Of a DNA stretch of 64,000 nucleotides, positions 26,913 through 35,622 are shown in pieces. Source of the DNA: Miltoncostaea oceani (GTDB lineage Bacteria > Actinomycetota > Thermoleophilia > Miltoncostaeales > Miltoncostaeaceae); the NCBI RefSeq assembly GCF_018141545.1, contig NZ_CP064356.1, positions 1,873,001-1,937,000 on the forward strand, read 5' to 3'. Position numbers and translations under genes: made by a program. Each line of letters begins with the position of its first letter. Positions within the stretch are counted from its first letter, which is position 1. Under the pieces are notes generated by a model that did no database searches, had not been told where the DNA came from, and worked only from the letters and a program-made list of their open reading frames with translations.

Positions 26913-27341
26913 TCAGTCGGCCACCCCGGCCTCGGTGGCCACGTGGGTGGGGCGGAGGCGCACCAGCAGCTCGCCGGGCACCGCGTTGCGCCGCCCGTAC
27001 TGCTCGGCGAGCTCGGGACCCATGTAGCGGTACGCGATCCGCGTCGACCACGCGAGCATCGCCGCCGGGTCCTCGTCGATGGAGACGACGCCGTCGACGC
27101 GGACGTAGGCGAACGGCGGCTCCTCCACGTCCACGTAGATGCTGGCGCGGGGGTCGCGGCGCAGGTTGCGGCCCTTGATCGTCCCCGCGCCGGTCATGAA
27201 GACGACGTCGTCGCCGTCGAGCACGAACCAGACCGCCGCGACATGGGGGCGCCCGTCGGCCCGCACCGTCGCGAGCTTGCCGGTGCGGGTGCCGGCCGCG
27301 AGGAACTCCCGGCGCTCGTCGGCGCCCATCGGGCGGCTCAC
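26913..27341 (-). CDS. PPOX-class, probably F420-dependent, flavin/deazaflavin oxidoreductase
   Basis: A 142-residue split-barrel protein of the pyridoxamine-phosphate-oxidase-like superfamily. KLATVRADGRPHVAAVWFVLDGDDVVFMT is the standard strand pair, followed by GRNLRRDPRASIYVDV and YVRVDGVVSI. The closest subgroup by eye is the TIGR03618-type F420-binding one, consistent with an F420:NADPH oxidoreductase elsewhere in the window. The GTG at 27341 overlaps the panB stop (GTGA); ATG 27329 is an alternative. Substrate unknown. Confidence 0.85.
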   Translation of the reverse strand: MSRPMGADERREFLAAGTRTGKLATVRADGRPHVAAVWFVLDGDDVVFMTGAGTIKGRNLRRDPRASIYVDVEEPPFAYVRVDGVVSIDEDPAAMLAWSTRIAYRYMGPELAEQYGRRNAVPGELLVRLRPTHVATEAGVAD

Positions 27342-28147
27342 ACGGCCTCCCGGGCCGCGCCCTCCCGCGCGTCGCGGACCTCGTGCGCGAACTCCCGCGC
27401 CGCCCCGGCGACGATGCCGAAGACGTCGGCCTTCGGCTTCACGAACCGCGGCGTGTTCGGCAGGGCCCCCACCAGGTCGGTCACGACGAGCACCTGGCCG
27501 TCGCATTCCGGCCCGGCGGCGATGCCGATCGTCGGGGCGCCGACCTCGGAGGTGATGCGGGTCGCGAGCTCCGCCGGCACGGCCTCGATCACGATCGCGA
27601 AGCAGCCGGCGGCGTCCAGCGCCCGCGCCTCGGCGGCGATCCGCTCGGCCTCGTCGGGGGTGGTCCCCTCGCGCCGGTAGACGGCGGCCGTCTGGGGCAG
27701 CAGGCCGACGTGCCCCATGACGGGGATGCCCGCGGCGATGATCGCCGCGACCTGGGGCACGAGGCCCCCCTCCAGCTTCACGGAGTCGGCCCCCGCCTCC
27801 ACGAGGCGGCGGGCGCTCGCGACGGCCTCCTCGGGGGTGCGGTAGCTGCCCGCGGTGAGGTCGCCGCAGACGTGGGTGCGGGTGACGCCGTTGCGGACGG
27901 CCCGCACGTGGTGGGCCATCATCTCGAGCGTCACCGCACGGGTGGTGTCGTACCCGAGCTCCACCTCGCCGAGGCTGTCGCCCACGAGCAGGATGTCGAG
28001 GCCGGCGTCGTCGAGGGCCCGCGCCGTCGGGTAGTCGTAGGCGGTCAGCATCACCAGGCGCGCCCCGCCCTTGCGGGCGCGGATCGCGTCGGCGGCGAGG
28101 CCGGTGGACACCGGGGCGGGGGCACCGGTGTCGAGGTAGGTGGTCAC
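27338..28147 (-). CDS. panB: Ketopantoate hydroxymethyltransferase
   Basis: A 269-residue TIM-barrel enzyme that transfers a hydroxymethyl group from methylene-THF to 2-ketoisovalerate, the first committed step of pantothenate synthesis. Recognisable segments are [28 protein letters not shown] (Mg-binding Asp), [20 protein letters not shown] and the catalytic [12 protein letters not shown]. Its GTG start overlaps the stop of the PanC-PanD gene as GTGA, so the pathway genes are translationally coupled. Confidence 0.96.
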   Translation of the reverse strand: MTTYLDTGAPAPVSTGLAADAIRARKGGARLVMLTAYDYPTARALDDAGLDILLVGDSLGEVELGYDTTRAVTLEMMAHHVRAVRNGVTRTHVCGDLTAGSYRTPEEAVASARRLVEAGADSVKLEGGLVPQVAAIIAAGIPVMGHVGLLPQTAAVYRREGTTPDEAERIAAEARALDAAGCFAIVIEAVPAELATRITSEVGAPTIGIAAGPECDGQVLVVTDLVGALPNTPRFVKPKADVFGIVAGAAREFAHEVRDAREGAAREAV

Positions 28148-29448
28148 CGCTCCTCCCACATGACGGGGACCGTGCCCGGCGACGTCACGTCCACCTGCCG
28201 GTTGGAGGCGTCCACGTGGACGACGACGGGCTCGTAGCCGTCGAGCTCGGACTCGTCGAACTGCGCGTACGTCAGCACGATCACGAGGTCGCCGGGCTGC
28301 GCGAGACGGGCGGCGGCGCCGTTGAGGCAGATGTCGCCCCCGCCCGCCGGGCCCTCGATCGCATAGGTCTCGAACCGGGCGCCGGTGTTGATGTTGAGGA
28401 CGCAGACGTGCTCGTAGGGGCGGATGTCCGCGGCCTCGAGCAGGTCGGTGTCGACGGTGATGCTCCCGACGTAGTTGAGGTCGGCGTCGGTCACGGTGGC
28501 ACGGTGGATCTTGCTCTTGAGCATGGTGCGCGAACGCGGCACGTCGGCCCTCCGGGGATGGGTTGCGAGCGGTGTGTTGTCGATGAGGCGCGCGGGACCG
28601 ACCCGGGCGCAGACGCAGAGGAGGGCGGGGCCCTCCAGTCGAGTGAGGGGCTGGAAGGTGTCGGGGTGGACCACGGCGGCGTACTCCAGGTCGCACCGCG
28701 GCTCGGCGGAGATGACGGCGGCGGCGGCGGCCGCGAGCCGGCCGGCGTCGCGCTCGCCCTCCGCGGCGAGCGCCTCGGCCGCGTCGAGTCCACGGCGGAG
28801 CGCGACGGCGGCGGCGCGGTCCTCCGGCCCGAGGTACGCGTTGCGGCTGCTCATCGCGAGGCCGTCGGCCTCGCGGACGATCGGGCCGACCACGAGCTCG
28901 ATGTCGTCGAGGTGGAGGTCGGCCATCAGCCGCGTGACGACGGCGACCTGCTGGGCGTCCTTGCGGCCGAAGACGGCCCGGTCGGGGCGGACGGCGAGCA
29001 GGAGCTTGGCGACGACGGTGGCGACGCCCCCGAAGTGCTCGGGCCGCGCCGCGCCCTCGAAGCCCGCGCTCGGGCCCGCCACGGTGATCGCGGTGCCGAA
29101 GCCCTCGGGGTAGATCTCGTCGGCGCCGGGGGCGAAGACGAGGTCGACGCCGGCGCCGCCCGCGAGCTCCAGGTCCCGGGCCTCGTCACGCGGGTACGTC
29201 GAGAGGTCCTCGGTCGGGGCGAACTGCGTCGGGTTGACGAAGAGCGTCACCACCACCGCGTGGCCGTCGTGCCCGGCGATGCGCATCAGCTCGAGGTGCC
29301 CCTCGTGGAAGGCCCCCATGGTGGGGACCACCGCGATCCTCCGGCCCGCGGCGCGGAGGGCGGCAACGGCGTCGCGCAACCCGGCGACCGTCCGGACGAC
29401 GTCCGGGGAGCGCGGGGGAGGGGTGGCGGGAGGTCGGGATGACGACAT
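28144..29448 (-). CDS. Fused pantothenate synthetase - aspartate 1-decarboxylase (PanC-PanD)
   Basis: One uninterrupted 434-codon frame. Residues 1-~295 are pantoate:beta-alanine ligase: [14 protein letters not shown] (42-55), [38 protein letters not shown], ending at RLIDNTPL. Residues 309-~400 are aspartate decarboxylase starting [21 protein letters not shown]; its self-cleavage pair is Gly328-Ser329, and [14 protein letters not shown] follows. PanD makes beta-alanine, the PanC substrate. A GTG codon at 28542, in frame between the domains, has GGAGGG five bases upstream, so free PanD could also be made. The last ~30 residues extend past usual PanD. Confidence 0.93.
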   Translation of the reverse strand: MSSSRPPATPPPRSPDVVRTVAGLRDAVAALRAAGRRIAVVPTMGAFHEGHLELMRIAGHDGHAVVVTLFVNPTQFAPTEDLSTYPRDEARDLELAGGAGVDLVFAPGADEIYPEGFGTAITVAGPSAGFEGAARPEHFGGVATVVAKLLLAVRPDRAVFGRKDAQQVAVVTRLMADLHLDDIELVVGPIVREADGLAMSSRNAYLGPEDRAAAVALRRGLDAAEALAAEGERDAGRLAAAAAAVISAEPRCDLEYAAVVHPDTFQPLTRLEGPALLCVCARVGPARLIDNTPLATHPRRADVPRSRTMLKSKIHRATVTDADLNYVGSITVDTDLLEAADIRPYEHVCVLNINTGARFETYAIEGPAGGGDICLNGAAARLAQPGDLVIVLTYAQFDESELDGYEPVVVHVDASNRQVDVTSPGTVPVMWEER

Positions 29449-29531
29449 GCGGGGTCCGTCGCCACCGGAACCGGGACACGCGGACGGACCCGCTCACGGC
29501 GGGACGCCCACCCCGGCGCCTCGTGCTCCAG

Positions 29532-29547
29532 CTCCCGTCGATACGGG
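29532..29547. other. Small hairpin in the panCD leader region
   Basis: TCCCGT and ACGGGA arms flank CGAT. It lies in the presumed 5' leader of panCD (minus strand), about 90 bp from the start. A regulatory role is not shown. Confidence 0.25.
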
Positions 29548-29576
29548 ATGCCAGGCGGTGCGCTGACGGCCGCCGG

Positions 29577-29582
29577 AGTGTA
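29577..29582 (-). promoter_or_regulatory. Probable -10 box (TACACT) of the panCD-panB operon
   Basis: On the minus strand TACACT lies about 130 bases upstream of the PanC ATG within the 200-bp divergent gap shared with the uracil-DNA glycosylase gene, implying a leader of about 120 nt. Confidence 0.4.
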
Positions 29583-29635
29583 CCGCCGCCGCGCGCGGCG
29601 GGACAAGCGGCCCCGGGTCCGGCCGGACGGCGCGT

Positions 29636-29641
29636 TACCCT
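29636..29641 (+). promoter_or_regulatory. -10 box (TACCCT) of the leaderless udg-tsa operon promoter
   Basis: TACCCT ends seven bases before the ATG at 29649. Confidence 0.5.
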
Positions 29642-29648
29642 GACCGCG

Positions 29649-30359
29649 ATGCCGGAGCCCGCCGACCGCGTCGCCGAACTGCAGGGCTACCACGACCGGG
29701 AGGTCGCGCCATGCACGCGCTGCGCGCTGCACCGCACGCGGACGCAGGTGGTCGTGGGCAGCGGCGCCCTCGACGCCGACCTGATGTTCGTGGGGGAGGC
29801 GCCCGGCTACCACGAGGACCAGCAGGGGATCCCCTTCGTCGGACAGTCGGGGCAGCTGCTCACGACGCTGCTGGAGGGCATCGGGCTGACCCGTGACCAG
29901 GTGTTCGTCGCGAACGTCCTGAAGTGCCGCCCGCCGGGCAACCGCGACCCCGCCCCCGCGGAGATCCGCTCGTGCGAGCCGCACCTGTTCCGCCAGGTGT
30001 CGCTGATCCGACCGCGGATGGTCTGCACGCTCGGGAACTTCGCGACGAAGCTCCTGTCGGGGAGGCCCGACGGCATCAGCCGGGTGCACGGCCACGAGCT
30101 CCCGATCGAGGTGGGCGGGCACCGCCTGCTGCTGTACCCGCTGTTCCACCCGGCGGCGGCCCTCTACACCCGGGCGATGCTGTCGACGCTCGAGGCCGAC
30201 TTCGCCCGCATCCCGGAGCTGCTCGGCGGCGCCGCCCCCGCGTCGGCGTCGGCGGGGCCCGCGGCGGCCACGCCGGTCCCGGTCCCCGTCGAGGCCGCGC
30301 CGCCGCCCCCGGCTCCCCCCGTGGCGCCGCCCGCCGACGAGCAGCTGGGGCTCTTCTGA
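29649..30359 (+). CDS. Family 4 (Fe-S) uracil-DNA glycosylase with a C-terminal clamp-binding motif
   Basis: A 236-residue enzyme removing uracil from DNA. Four Cys (22, 25, 93, 109) match the 4Fe-4S ligands of family 4 UDGs. Motif 1 GEAPGYHEDQQGIPFVGQSG and the LFHPAA segment near residue 165 are present. The last ~45 residues are a Pro/Ala-rich flexible tail that ends DEQLGLF, a good match to the QLxLF sliding-clamp-binding pentapeptide of bacterial repair polymerases and MutS. ATG 29649 follows a leaderless -10. The stop overlaps the next gene as CTGA. Confidence 0.93.
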   Translation: MPEPADRVAELQGYHDREVAPCTRCALHRTRTQVVVGSGALDADLMFVGEAPGYHEDQQGIPFVGQSGQLLTTLLEGIGLTRDQVFVANVLKCRPPGNRDPAPAEIRSCEPHLFRQVSLIRPRMVCTLGNFATKLLSGRPDGISRVHGHELPIEVGGHRLLLYPLFHPAAALYTRAMLSTLEADFARIPELLGGAAPASASAGPAAATPVPVPVEAAPPPPAPPVAPPADEQLGLF

Positions 30360-30877
30360 CCCCCGCCCTCACCTGGGAGAGCGACGGCCCCGAGGCGACC
30401 GCGGCCCTCGGGGGCGTGCTGGCGGAGCTCCTGCGCCCCGGCGACCTGGTGCTGCTGCGCGGCGAGCTCGGCGCGGGGAAGACGACCCTGGTGCGGGCCG
30501 TCGCACGGGCCCTCGGCGTGGAGGGACCCGTGACGAGCCCGACGTTCACGGTCGCCCAGCGGTACGCCGGGAGGGCGACGGAGGTCGCCCACATGGACGC
30601 CTACCGGCTGGAGGGACCGGACGCCGAGGAGGCCGAGCTGCTCGGCGCCGCGATCGCCGGCGACGCGATCGCGTTCGTGGAGTGGCCCGACGCCGTCCTG
30701 GCGGCCCTGCCGGAGCCGCGACTGCAGGTGGAGCTGCAGCACGGGGGCGGGGACCGGAGGCTGGTACTGTTGGACGCCCGGGACGCCCACGATCTGGAGC
30801 TTCTCGGCCGCCAGCTTGCCGACATTCGCGCTCGACACCTCCACAGCGAGTCCGAGCCTGGCGCTCGTTCGGGGTGA
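30356..30877 (+). CDS. tsaE: tRNA t6A synthesis ATPase TsaE (apparent CTG start)
   Basis: A 173-residue P-loop protein needed with TsaB and TsaD to make threonylcarbamoyladenosine at tRNA position 37. Walker A RGELGAGKTTLV lies near residue 38, SPTFTVAQRY near 62, HMDAYRLEG near 79 and FVEWPDAV near 104. The conserved N-terminal helix needs a start before residue 16. The only candidate after the UDG frame is CTG at 30356, overlapping the UDG TGA as CTGA; the first GTG (30416) would remove the helix. The C-terminus overlaps tsaB by about 60 bp. Confidence 0.9.
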   Translation: MTPALTWESDGPEATAALGGVLAELLRPGDLVLLRGELGAGKTTLVRAVARALGVEGPVTSPTFTVAQRYAGRATEVAHMDAYRLEGPDAEEAELLGAAIAGDAIAFVEWPDAVLAALPEPRLQVELQHGGGDRRLVLLDARDAHDLELLGRQLADIRARHLHSESEPGARSG

Positions 30878-31514
30878 GGACCCCATCGCCGAGCTCTGGC
30901 TGGCGTCCGAGCCCGGCTCCGGGCGACGCGTGCTCGAGGCGGCCCACGGCCTGCTCGCGGCGTGCGGCCTCGCCGTCGCGGACATCGAGGGGATCGTGGT
31001 GGGGGTGGGGCCCGGTGGCTTCACGGGGCTGCGCATCGGGCTGGCCACGGCCCTCGGCCTCGGCCAGGCGTTGCGCGTCCCGGTGACGGGGGCGTCGTCG
31101 CTGGAGGCCCTGGCGCTCGGGATCGCGGACGGGGCGCCGGCGGGGACGCTCGTCGCGCCGGTCCTCGACGCCCGCCGCCGCGAGCTGTTCGCCGCCGCCT
31201 ACCGCGTCCGCGAGGGCGGCCTCGACGAGGTCGTCGCCCCCGTCGCGATCGCCCCCGCCGACCTGGCGGCGGCGCTCCGGGCGCACGGGACGCCGGTGCT
31301 CGTGGGGGGTGACGGCCTCGCCGCCGCCGGCGGAGTGTTCGACGCGGCCCCGTTCACCTCACCGCCGCCCGGTTCCCCCCGCCACCGGGTGGGGGCGGCC
31401 GCCCTGGCGCGCCGGGTCGCGCAGGGCGGGGGCGTGCCGGCGCGGCCGGTGTACGCCCGGCTGCCGGACGCCGAGGTGAACCGGCGGGCGGCGCTCGCGG
31501 CGGCGGGATCCTGA
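30816..31514 (+). CDS. tsaB: tRNA t6A synthesis protein TsaB
   Basis: A 232-residue ASKHA-fold partner of TsaD. It opens with FALDTSTASPSLALV and carries the IEGIVVGVGPGGFTGLRIGLATALGL motif and the VLDARRRELFAA strand. The C-terminal half is short and less conserved, as usual for TsaB. The TTG start at 30816 lies inside tsaE in another frame; the overlap of about 60 bp is long but is fixed by the DTSTA motif directly after it. Confidence 0.93.
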   Translation: MPTFALDTSTASPSLALVRGEDPIAELWLASEPGSGRRVLEAAHGLLAACGLAVADIEGIVVGVGPGGFTGLRIGLATALGLGQALRVPVTGASSLEALALGIADGAPAGTLVAPVLDARRRELFAAAYRVREGGLDEVVAPVAIAPADLAAALRAHGTPVLVGGDGLAAAGGVFDAAPFTSPPPGSPRHRVGAAALARRVAQGGGVPARPVYARLPDAEVNRRAALAAAGS

Positions 31515-31516
31515 TC

Positions 31517-32005
31517 GTGCCCCGGGGCAAGCGGCCGCCGAGCACGCCGGCCCTGAAGGTGCGCGAGATGCGGCGCGGCGACGTGCCGCAGGTCCTCGTG
31601 ATCGAGGCCTCCAGCTCGGCGACCCCATGGACGCGGGCGATGTTCCTGTCGGAGCTGGGGCGCCCCGGCACGATCGACCTCGTCGCGGACCGCGGCGGCG
31701 ACGTCCTCGGCTACATCATGGTGTCGCGGTACGCCGACGTCTGGCACATCCTCAACGTCGTGGTGCGGCAGGCCCACCGTGGTCAGGGGATCGGCGGGCA
31801 GCTCCTGGAGGAGCTGTTCCTCCGCGCCGCCGGCAAACCACACCTGGGGTTCACCCTCGAGGTGCGGGTCTCGAACGCGGGGGCGATCCACCTCTACCGC
31901 CGCAAGGGCTTCGTCGATCACGGCATCCGTCCCGGCTACTACTCGGACAACGGCGAGGACGCGTTGATCATGTGGCGCGGCGGCGGCCCGGAGGACACGT
32001 TCTGA
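31517..32005 (+). CDS. rimI: Ribosomal-protein-alanine N-acetyltransferase family (RimI)
   Basis: A 162-residue GNAT protein. VREMRRGDVPQVLVIEASSSATPWTRAMFLSEL is the RimI opening, ILNVVVRQAHRGQGIGGQLLEELF holds the acetyl-CoA loop, and LEVRVSNAGAIHLYRRKGFVDHGIRPGYYSDNGEDALIM is the typical C-terminus. It sits between tsaB and tsaD, the order found in many bacteria. GTG start two bases after the tsaB stop. Confidence 0.93.
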   Translation: MPRGKRPPSTPALKVREMRRGDVPQVLVIEASSSATPWTRAMFLSELGRPGTIDLVADRGGDVLGYIMVSRYADVWHILNVVVRQAHRGQGIGGQLLEELFLRAAGKPHLGFTLEVRVSNAGAIHLYRRKGFVDHGIRPGYYSDNGEDALIMWRGGGPEDTF

Positions 32006-33027
32006 TGGGCGGCCCGATCCTCGCGATCGAGACCTCGTGCGACGAGACCGCCGCGGCGGTCGTCGACGGGCGCCGGATCCTCTCGAACGTCATCGCCTCG
32101 CAGGCGGAGCTGCACTCCCCGTACGGGGGCGTGGTGCCGGAGGTGGCGGCGCGCCACCACCTGGGGACCGTCAACGGCGTCATCGACGCCGCGCTCGACG
32201 GCGCGGGCCTGGAGCTCGGCGACGTCGACGCGATCGCGGTCACGCAGCGGCCCGGCCTGATCGGCGCGCTGCTGATCGGCGTCGCGACGGCGAAGGCGAT
32301 CGCGTACGCGGCGGGAAAGCCACTGGTGATGGTCGACCATCTCCACGGGCACATCGCGGCGTCCTGGCTCGAGCCGGTCGCGCTCGACCCGCCGTTCGTG
32401 AGCCTCATCGCCTCCGGCGGGCACACGCGCCTCGACCTGGTCACCGACCTGCGCGCGCCGCAGCCCCTGGGGCAGACGATCGACGACGCCGCCGGGGAGG
32501 CGATCGACAAGGGCGCGCGCCTGCTCGGGCTCGGCTACCCGGGCGGGCCCGCCCTGGAGCGCCTCGCGGCGACGGGGTCCCGGACCGCCCACGAGTTCCC
32601 CGTCGGCCTGCGCGGCGGCGCCGTGAGGGACTTCTCGTTCGCCGGGGTGAAGACGGCGCTGCTCTACGCCGTCCGGGCCCGCGGCGACGGCCCGTTGCCG
32701 GAGGGCGAGCGCGCCGACCTCGCCGCGTCCTACCAGGAGGCCGTGGTCCGGCCGCTGGCGGACCGCCTGATCGCCGCGGCGCGGGAGCAGGGCGTGCCGG
32801 CGGTCGCCCTCGGCGGCGGCGTCGCCGCCAACGGGCGGCTGCGCGAGCTGGTGGCGGAGGGCGCGGAGCGGGCGGGGCTGCGGGTCGCCGTGCCCGACCG
32901 ATCGCTGTGCACCGACAACGCCGCCATGATCGGGGCCGCCGCCCAGTTCACCGACGCGGTGCCGTGGCCGGACTTCCTCGGCCTCGACGCCGTCGCGTCG
33001 GCGCCGCCGGGGGGGATCGCGGCGTGA
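32005..33027 (+). CDS. tsaD: tRNA threonylcarbamoyltransferase TsaD
   Basis: A 340-residue enzyme transferring threonylcarbamoyl to A37 of ANN-decoding tRNAs. It has the ASKHA opening ILAIETSCDETAAAVV, the metal-binding VPEVAARHHL (His pair), LIASGGHTRL, TIDDAAGEAIDKGARLLGLGYPGGP, and the C-terminal ALGGGVAANGRLRE with CTDNAAMI. ATG overlaps the rimI stop (TGATG), and its own stop overlaps the protease gene as GTGA. Confidence 0.97.
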   Translation: MGGPILAIETSCDETAAAVVDGRRILSNVIASQAELHSPYGGVVPEVAARHHLGTVNGVIDAALDGAGLELGDVDAIAVTQRPGLIGALLIGVATAKAIAYAAGKPLVMVDHLHGHIAASWLEPVALDPPFVSLIASGGHTRLDLVTDLRAPQPLGQTIDDAAGEAIDKGARLLGLGYPGGPALERLAATGSRTAHEFPVGLRGGAVRDFSFAGVKTALLYAVRARGDGPLPEGERADLAASYQEAVVRPLADRLIAAAREQGVPAVALGGGVAANGRLRELVAEGAERAGLRVAVPDRSLCTDNAAMIGAAAQFTDAVPWPDFLGLDAVASAPPGGIAA

Positions 33028-35546
33028 GGCCGCGCCGCCGCCGCATCGCGCTCGTCGCCGCGGGGGCCGCCGTCCTCGTGGCGCCCGCCGCCGCGGCCGC
33101 CCACGTGACGCCCGCCCCGCTCGTCCTGCCGGGCGCCGACGCCCTCGCCGCACGCGACTCGGCCCTCGCCGCCGCCGCCGCCTGGCGGGGGACGCTCGAG
33201 GCGTTCCGCGCCCCGCAGCTCCCGACCCCCGGCGACAGCGAGTCGGTGATCCTGATGCTCGCCGACCCCCCGGCCGTCGCCGCCGACGCCGGCGACCGCG
33301 CCGCCGCCGCCGCGGCCGTCACCGCCGGGCAGGACGAGGTCATCCCGGTGCTCGAGAGCCTCGGGGCGACGGTGACGTTCCGCTACCGGGTGCTGGTCAA
33401 CGCGATCGGCGTCCGCCTCCCCGCGGGGCGCCTCGAGGCGCTCGCCGCCCTCCCCGAGGTGACCGCCGTCGTCCCCGTCGGCTTCCTCGCCCCGGCCCAG
33501 GCGGCCGGCCCCGGGGAGCCCTCGCCGCTCCCGGGCGCCAATTGGCGTCGACCGGATGCGCCAATCGACACCGGAGCCGACGGACCGGCCCACATCGCCC
33601 TCATCGACGCCGGCGTCGACACCTCCCACCCCTGGCTGGGAGGGGGCCTCGGCCCGACGTTCCCCGTCATCGGGGGCTGGGACCTCGTGGACGGCGACCC
33701 CGACCCGTCCCCGGACCCCGCCGACCCTGCGGGCGAGGCGCACGGCACCCAGATGGCGAGCCTGGTGCTCCGCTCCGCGGCGCTCGAGGGCCTCGGACCC
33801 GCCGACCGCCCGCGGCTGCTCGCCTACCGCGTCGTCGCGCGCGAGCCCGTCGGCGGGCGCCTGCGCCCCCTGGCCCGCACCGACCGCGTCCTCGCCGCCC
33901 TGGAGCACGCCGTCGACCCCGACGGCGACGGCGACCCCTCCGACACCGCCGAGGTGATCCTGCTCGGCCTCGCCGCCGGGTTCGAGGGGACGGGCGCCGA
34001 CCCCGTCGCCGCGGCGCTCGCGGCCGCCGACCGTGCCGGGGCGACGGTCGTCGCACCCGCGGGCAACGACGGCCCCACCTTCACCCGCCCGGGCTCGGTC
34101 GGCGGCCCCGCCGCCGGGCCGACGGTGATCGCCGTCGGCGGCGTCTCGGAGCCCGTCGCGCCCCGCACCGCCCACCTCGACGCACGCCTCGGCCCCGCCG
34201 CCGCGCGGCTCGGCCCCCTGCCGCTGATGGGCGCGCCCTCCCGCGGCGACCCCCTCCCGGTCGCCGTCCTCCGCGACGACGCCGGCGTCTCCCAGGGCGG
34301 CGCGCCCGAGGACTTCCGCACCCCCGAGGGGGTGAGCCGCGTCACGGGCGCCCTGGTGGTCGTCAGCCGCGGCGACGCGCCGATCGGCGAGACCGCGGCC
34401 CGCGCCGCGGAGGCGGGGGCCGCGGCCCTCGCCCTGTGGGACGAGGACGGCGCCGGCGCCTTCCCCGCGATCCCCGGCACCTCCGGCATGCCGATCCCCG
34501 TCGTCGGCCTCGGGGCGGCCCAGGGGACCGCGCTCGTCCGCCTCGCGGGCACGACGCCCGACGTGCGGGTCAGCGTCGCGGAGACCCCGCCCGCCGCCGC
34601 GGCGCCGGCCGTCGCGTCGTTCTCGTCGTGGGGACCGACGATCGACGGACGTCAGAAGCCCGACCTCGTCGCCCCCGCGGTCGACCGCCCCGCCGCCTGG
34701 CCGGGCCGCGGCCCCGACGGTGGCCCCCAGACGGCGCCGCTGACGGGGACGAGCGCCGCCGCCGCGCAGACGGCGGCCATCGCCCTGCGCGTGCGCATCG
34801 ACCGCCCCGAGCTGGGGCCGCGCGCCGTCCACTCGCTGATGGTGCAGGCCGGCCGCCCGCTCGCGGGGGTCCCCGCCGCCCGCCAGGGGGCCGGCGTCGC
34901 CGCACTGCCGACCGGTGGCGCGCTGCGCACCGAACCGGCGATCGTGACCTCCGTCCGCCGCGGCGGCGACTGGACGGCGGAGCTGACCCTGACCGACCTC
35001 GCCGGCGGCGGGGGTCCGTACACGGTGCTGTTCGCCGGCGCGGCGGGGGAGACCGTCGTCGCGCGCGACGTCGCCCTGCCGCCGTCGGGGCGCCGGGCGC
35101 TCGCGGCGGCCCTGCCGGGCGGCACCGGCCACCTGGTGGTCCGCGACGGCGAGGGGCACCTCCTCGCCCGCACCCCGGTGCTGCCGCTGCGGCCCGCCGG
35201 CGCCGCCCCCGACGCCCTCGGCGTCCCCGAGGTCCGCGCCGACGCGGGCCTGGCCGAGGTCCGCGTGACCCTCGGCCTGCTGCGGCGCGCCGACGGCCGG
35301 GTGCGCAGCGTCCGCCTCAGCGGGGTGCGCCTCGCCCTCGTCCCGGCAGGTGGCGGCGCGCCGCTGCCGGTCGCCGGCGCCGGGCAGCGGGCGTCGTGGC
35401 CCGCCGGCACCTACCGCTTCCTCGTCGCCCGGCGGCTCGCGTCGGGCCTCGACGCCCCCGCCGGCCGGTACCGCCTGCGGGTGACGGCCACGTCGCCCGA
35501 CGGCGCCGTCCTGCGCCGCACGAGCGCCCCCTTCCCGCTGGGCTGA
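33024..35546 (+). CDS. Secreted subtilisin-like (S8) serine protease
   Basis: An 840-residue protease. Signal peptide at about 1-26 (RRRRIALVAAGAAVLVAPAA), an inhibitor-I9-type propeptide (~70-155), then the catalytic domain: Asp195 in ALIDAGVDTSHPW, His240 in GEAHGTQMASL, Asn348 in APAGNDGP and Ser577 in LTGTSAAAAQ. A PA-like insert (~440-510) and a C-terminal beta region follow. All catalytic residues are present. Residues 172-183 (ANWRRPDAPIDT), between propeptide and catalytic core, are encoded by a copy of the window's dispersed palindrome. GTG overlaps the tsaD stop. Confidence 0.93.
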   Translation: MRPRRRRIALVAAGAAVLVAPAAAAAHVTPAPLVLPGADALAARDSALAAAAAWRGTLEAFRAPQLPTPGDSESVILMLADPPAVAADAGDRAAAAAAVTAGQDEVIPVLESLGATVTFRYRVLVNAIGVRLPAGRLEALAALPEVTAVVPVGFLAPAQAAGPGEPSPLPGANWRRPDAPIDTGADGPAHIALIDAGVDTSHPWLGGGLGPTFPVIGGWDLVDGDPDPSPDPADPAGEAHGTQMASLVLRSAALEGLGPADRPRLLAYRVVAREPVGGRLRPLARTDRVLAALEHAVDPDGDGDPSDTAEVILLGLAAGFEGTGADPVAAALAAADRAGATVVAPAGNDGPTFTRPGSVGGPAAGPTVIAVGGVSEPVAPRTAHLDARLGPAAARLGPLPLMGAPSRGDPLPVAVLRDDAGVSQGGAPEDFRTPEGVSRVTGALVVVSRGDAPIGETAARAAEAGAAALALWDEDGAGAFPAIPGTSGMPIPVVGLGAAQGTALVRLAGTTPDVRVSVAETPPAAAAPAVASFSSWGPTIDGRQKPDLVAPAVDRPAAWPGRGPDGGPQTAPLTGTSAAAAQTAAIALRVRIDRPELGPRAVHSLMVQAGRPLAGVPAARQGAGVAALPTGGALRTEPAIVTSVRRGGDWTAELTLTDLAGGGGPYTVLFAGAAGETVVARDVALPPSGRRALAAALPGGTGHLVVRDGEGHLLARTPVLPLRPAGAAPDALGVPEVRADAGLAEVRVTLGLLRRADGRVRSVRLSGVRLALVPAGGGAPLPVAGAGQRASWPAGTYRFLVARRLASGLDAPAGRYRLRVTATSPDGAVLRRTSAPFPLG
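33536..33572 (+). repeat. Dispersed palindrome, copy inside the subtilase gene
   Basis: GCGCCAATTGGCG, then TCGACCGGATG, then CGCCAATCGACACC: almost identical to copies 2 and 3 of the tandem array, and read in frame as ANWRRPDAPIDT. Confidence 0.9.
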
Positions 35547-35573
35547 CCCCCAACGGCGGGCGCCGTGGTCAGC
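35542..35573 (+). terminator. Hairpin at the subtilase stop codon
   Basis: GCTGACC (including the TGA stop) pairs with GGTCAGC, and the interior ACGGC/GCCGT extends the stem. It probably ends the udg-tsa-protease transcript. No T-run follows. Confidence 0.5.
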
Positions 35574-35592
35574 CGCCGGTCACGTCGCGCAC

Positions 35593-35622
35593 TTGCGGAT
35601 GCATACTCCGGGGCCGTAGATT
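35593..35622 (+). promoter_or_regulatory. rex promoter
   Basis: TTGCGG (35593-35598) and TAGATT (35617-35622) are separated by 18 bp, a good -35/-10 pair about 40 bp upstream of the rex start. Confidence 0.5.
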
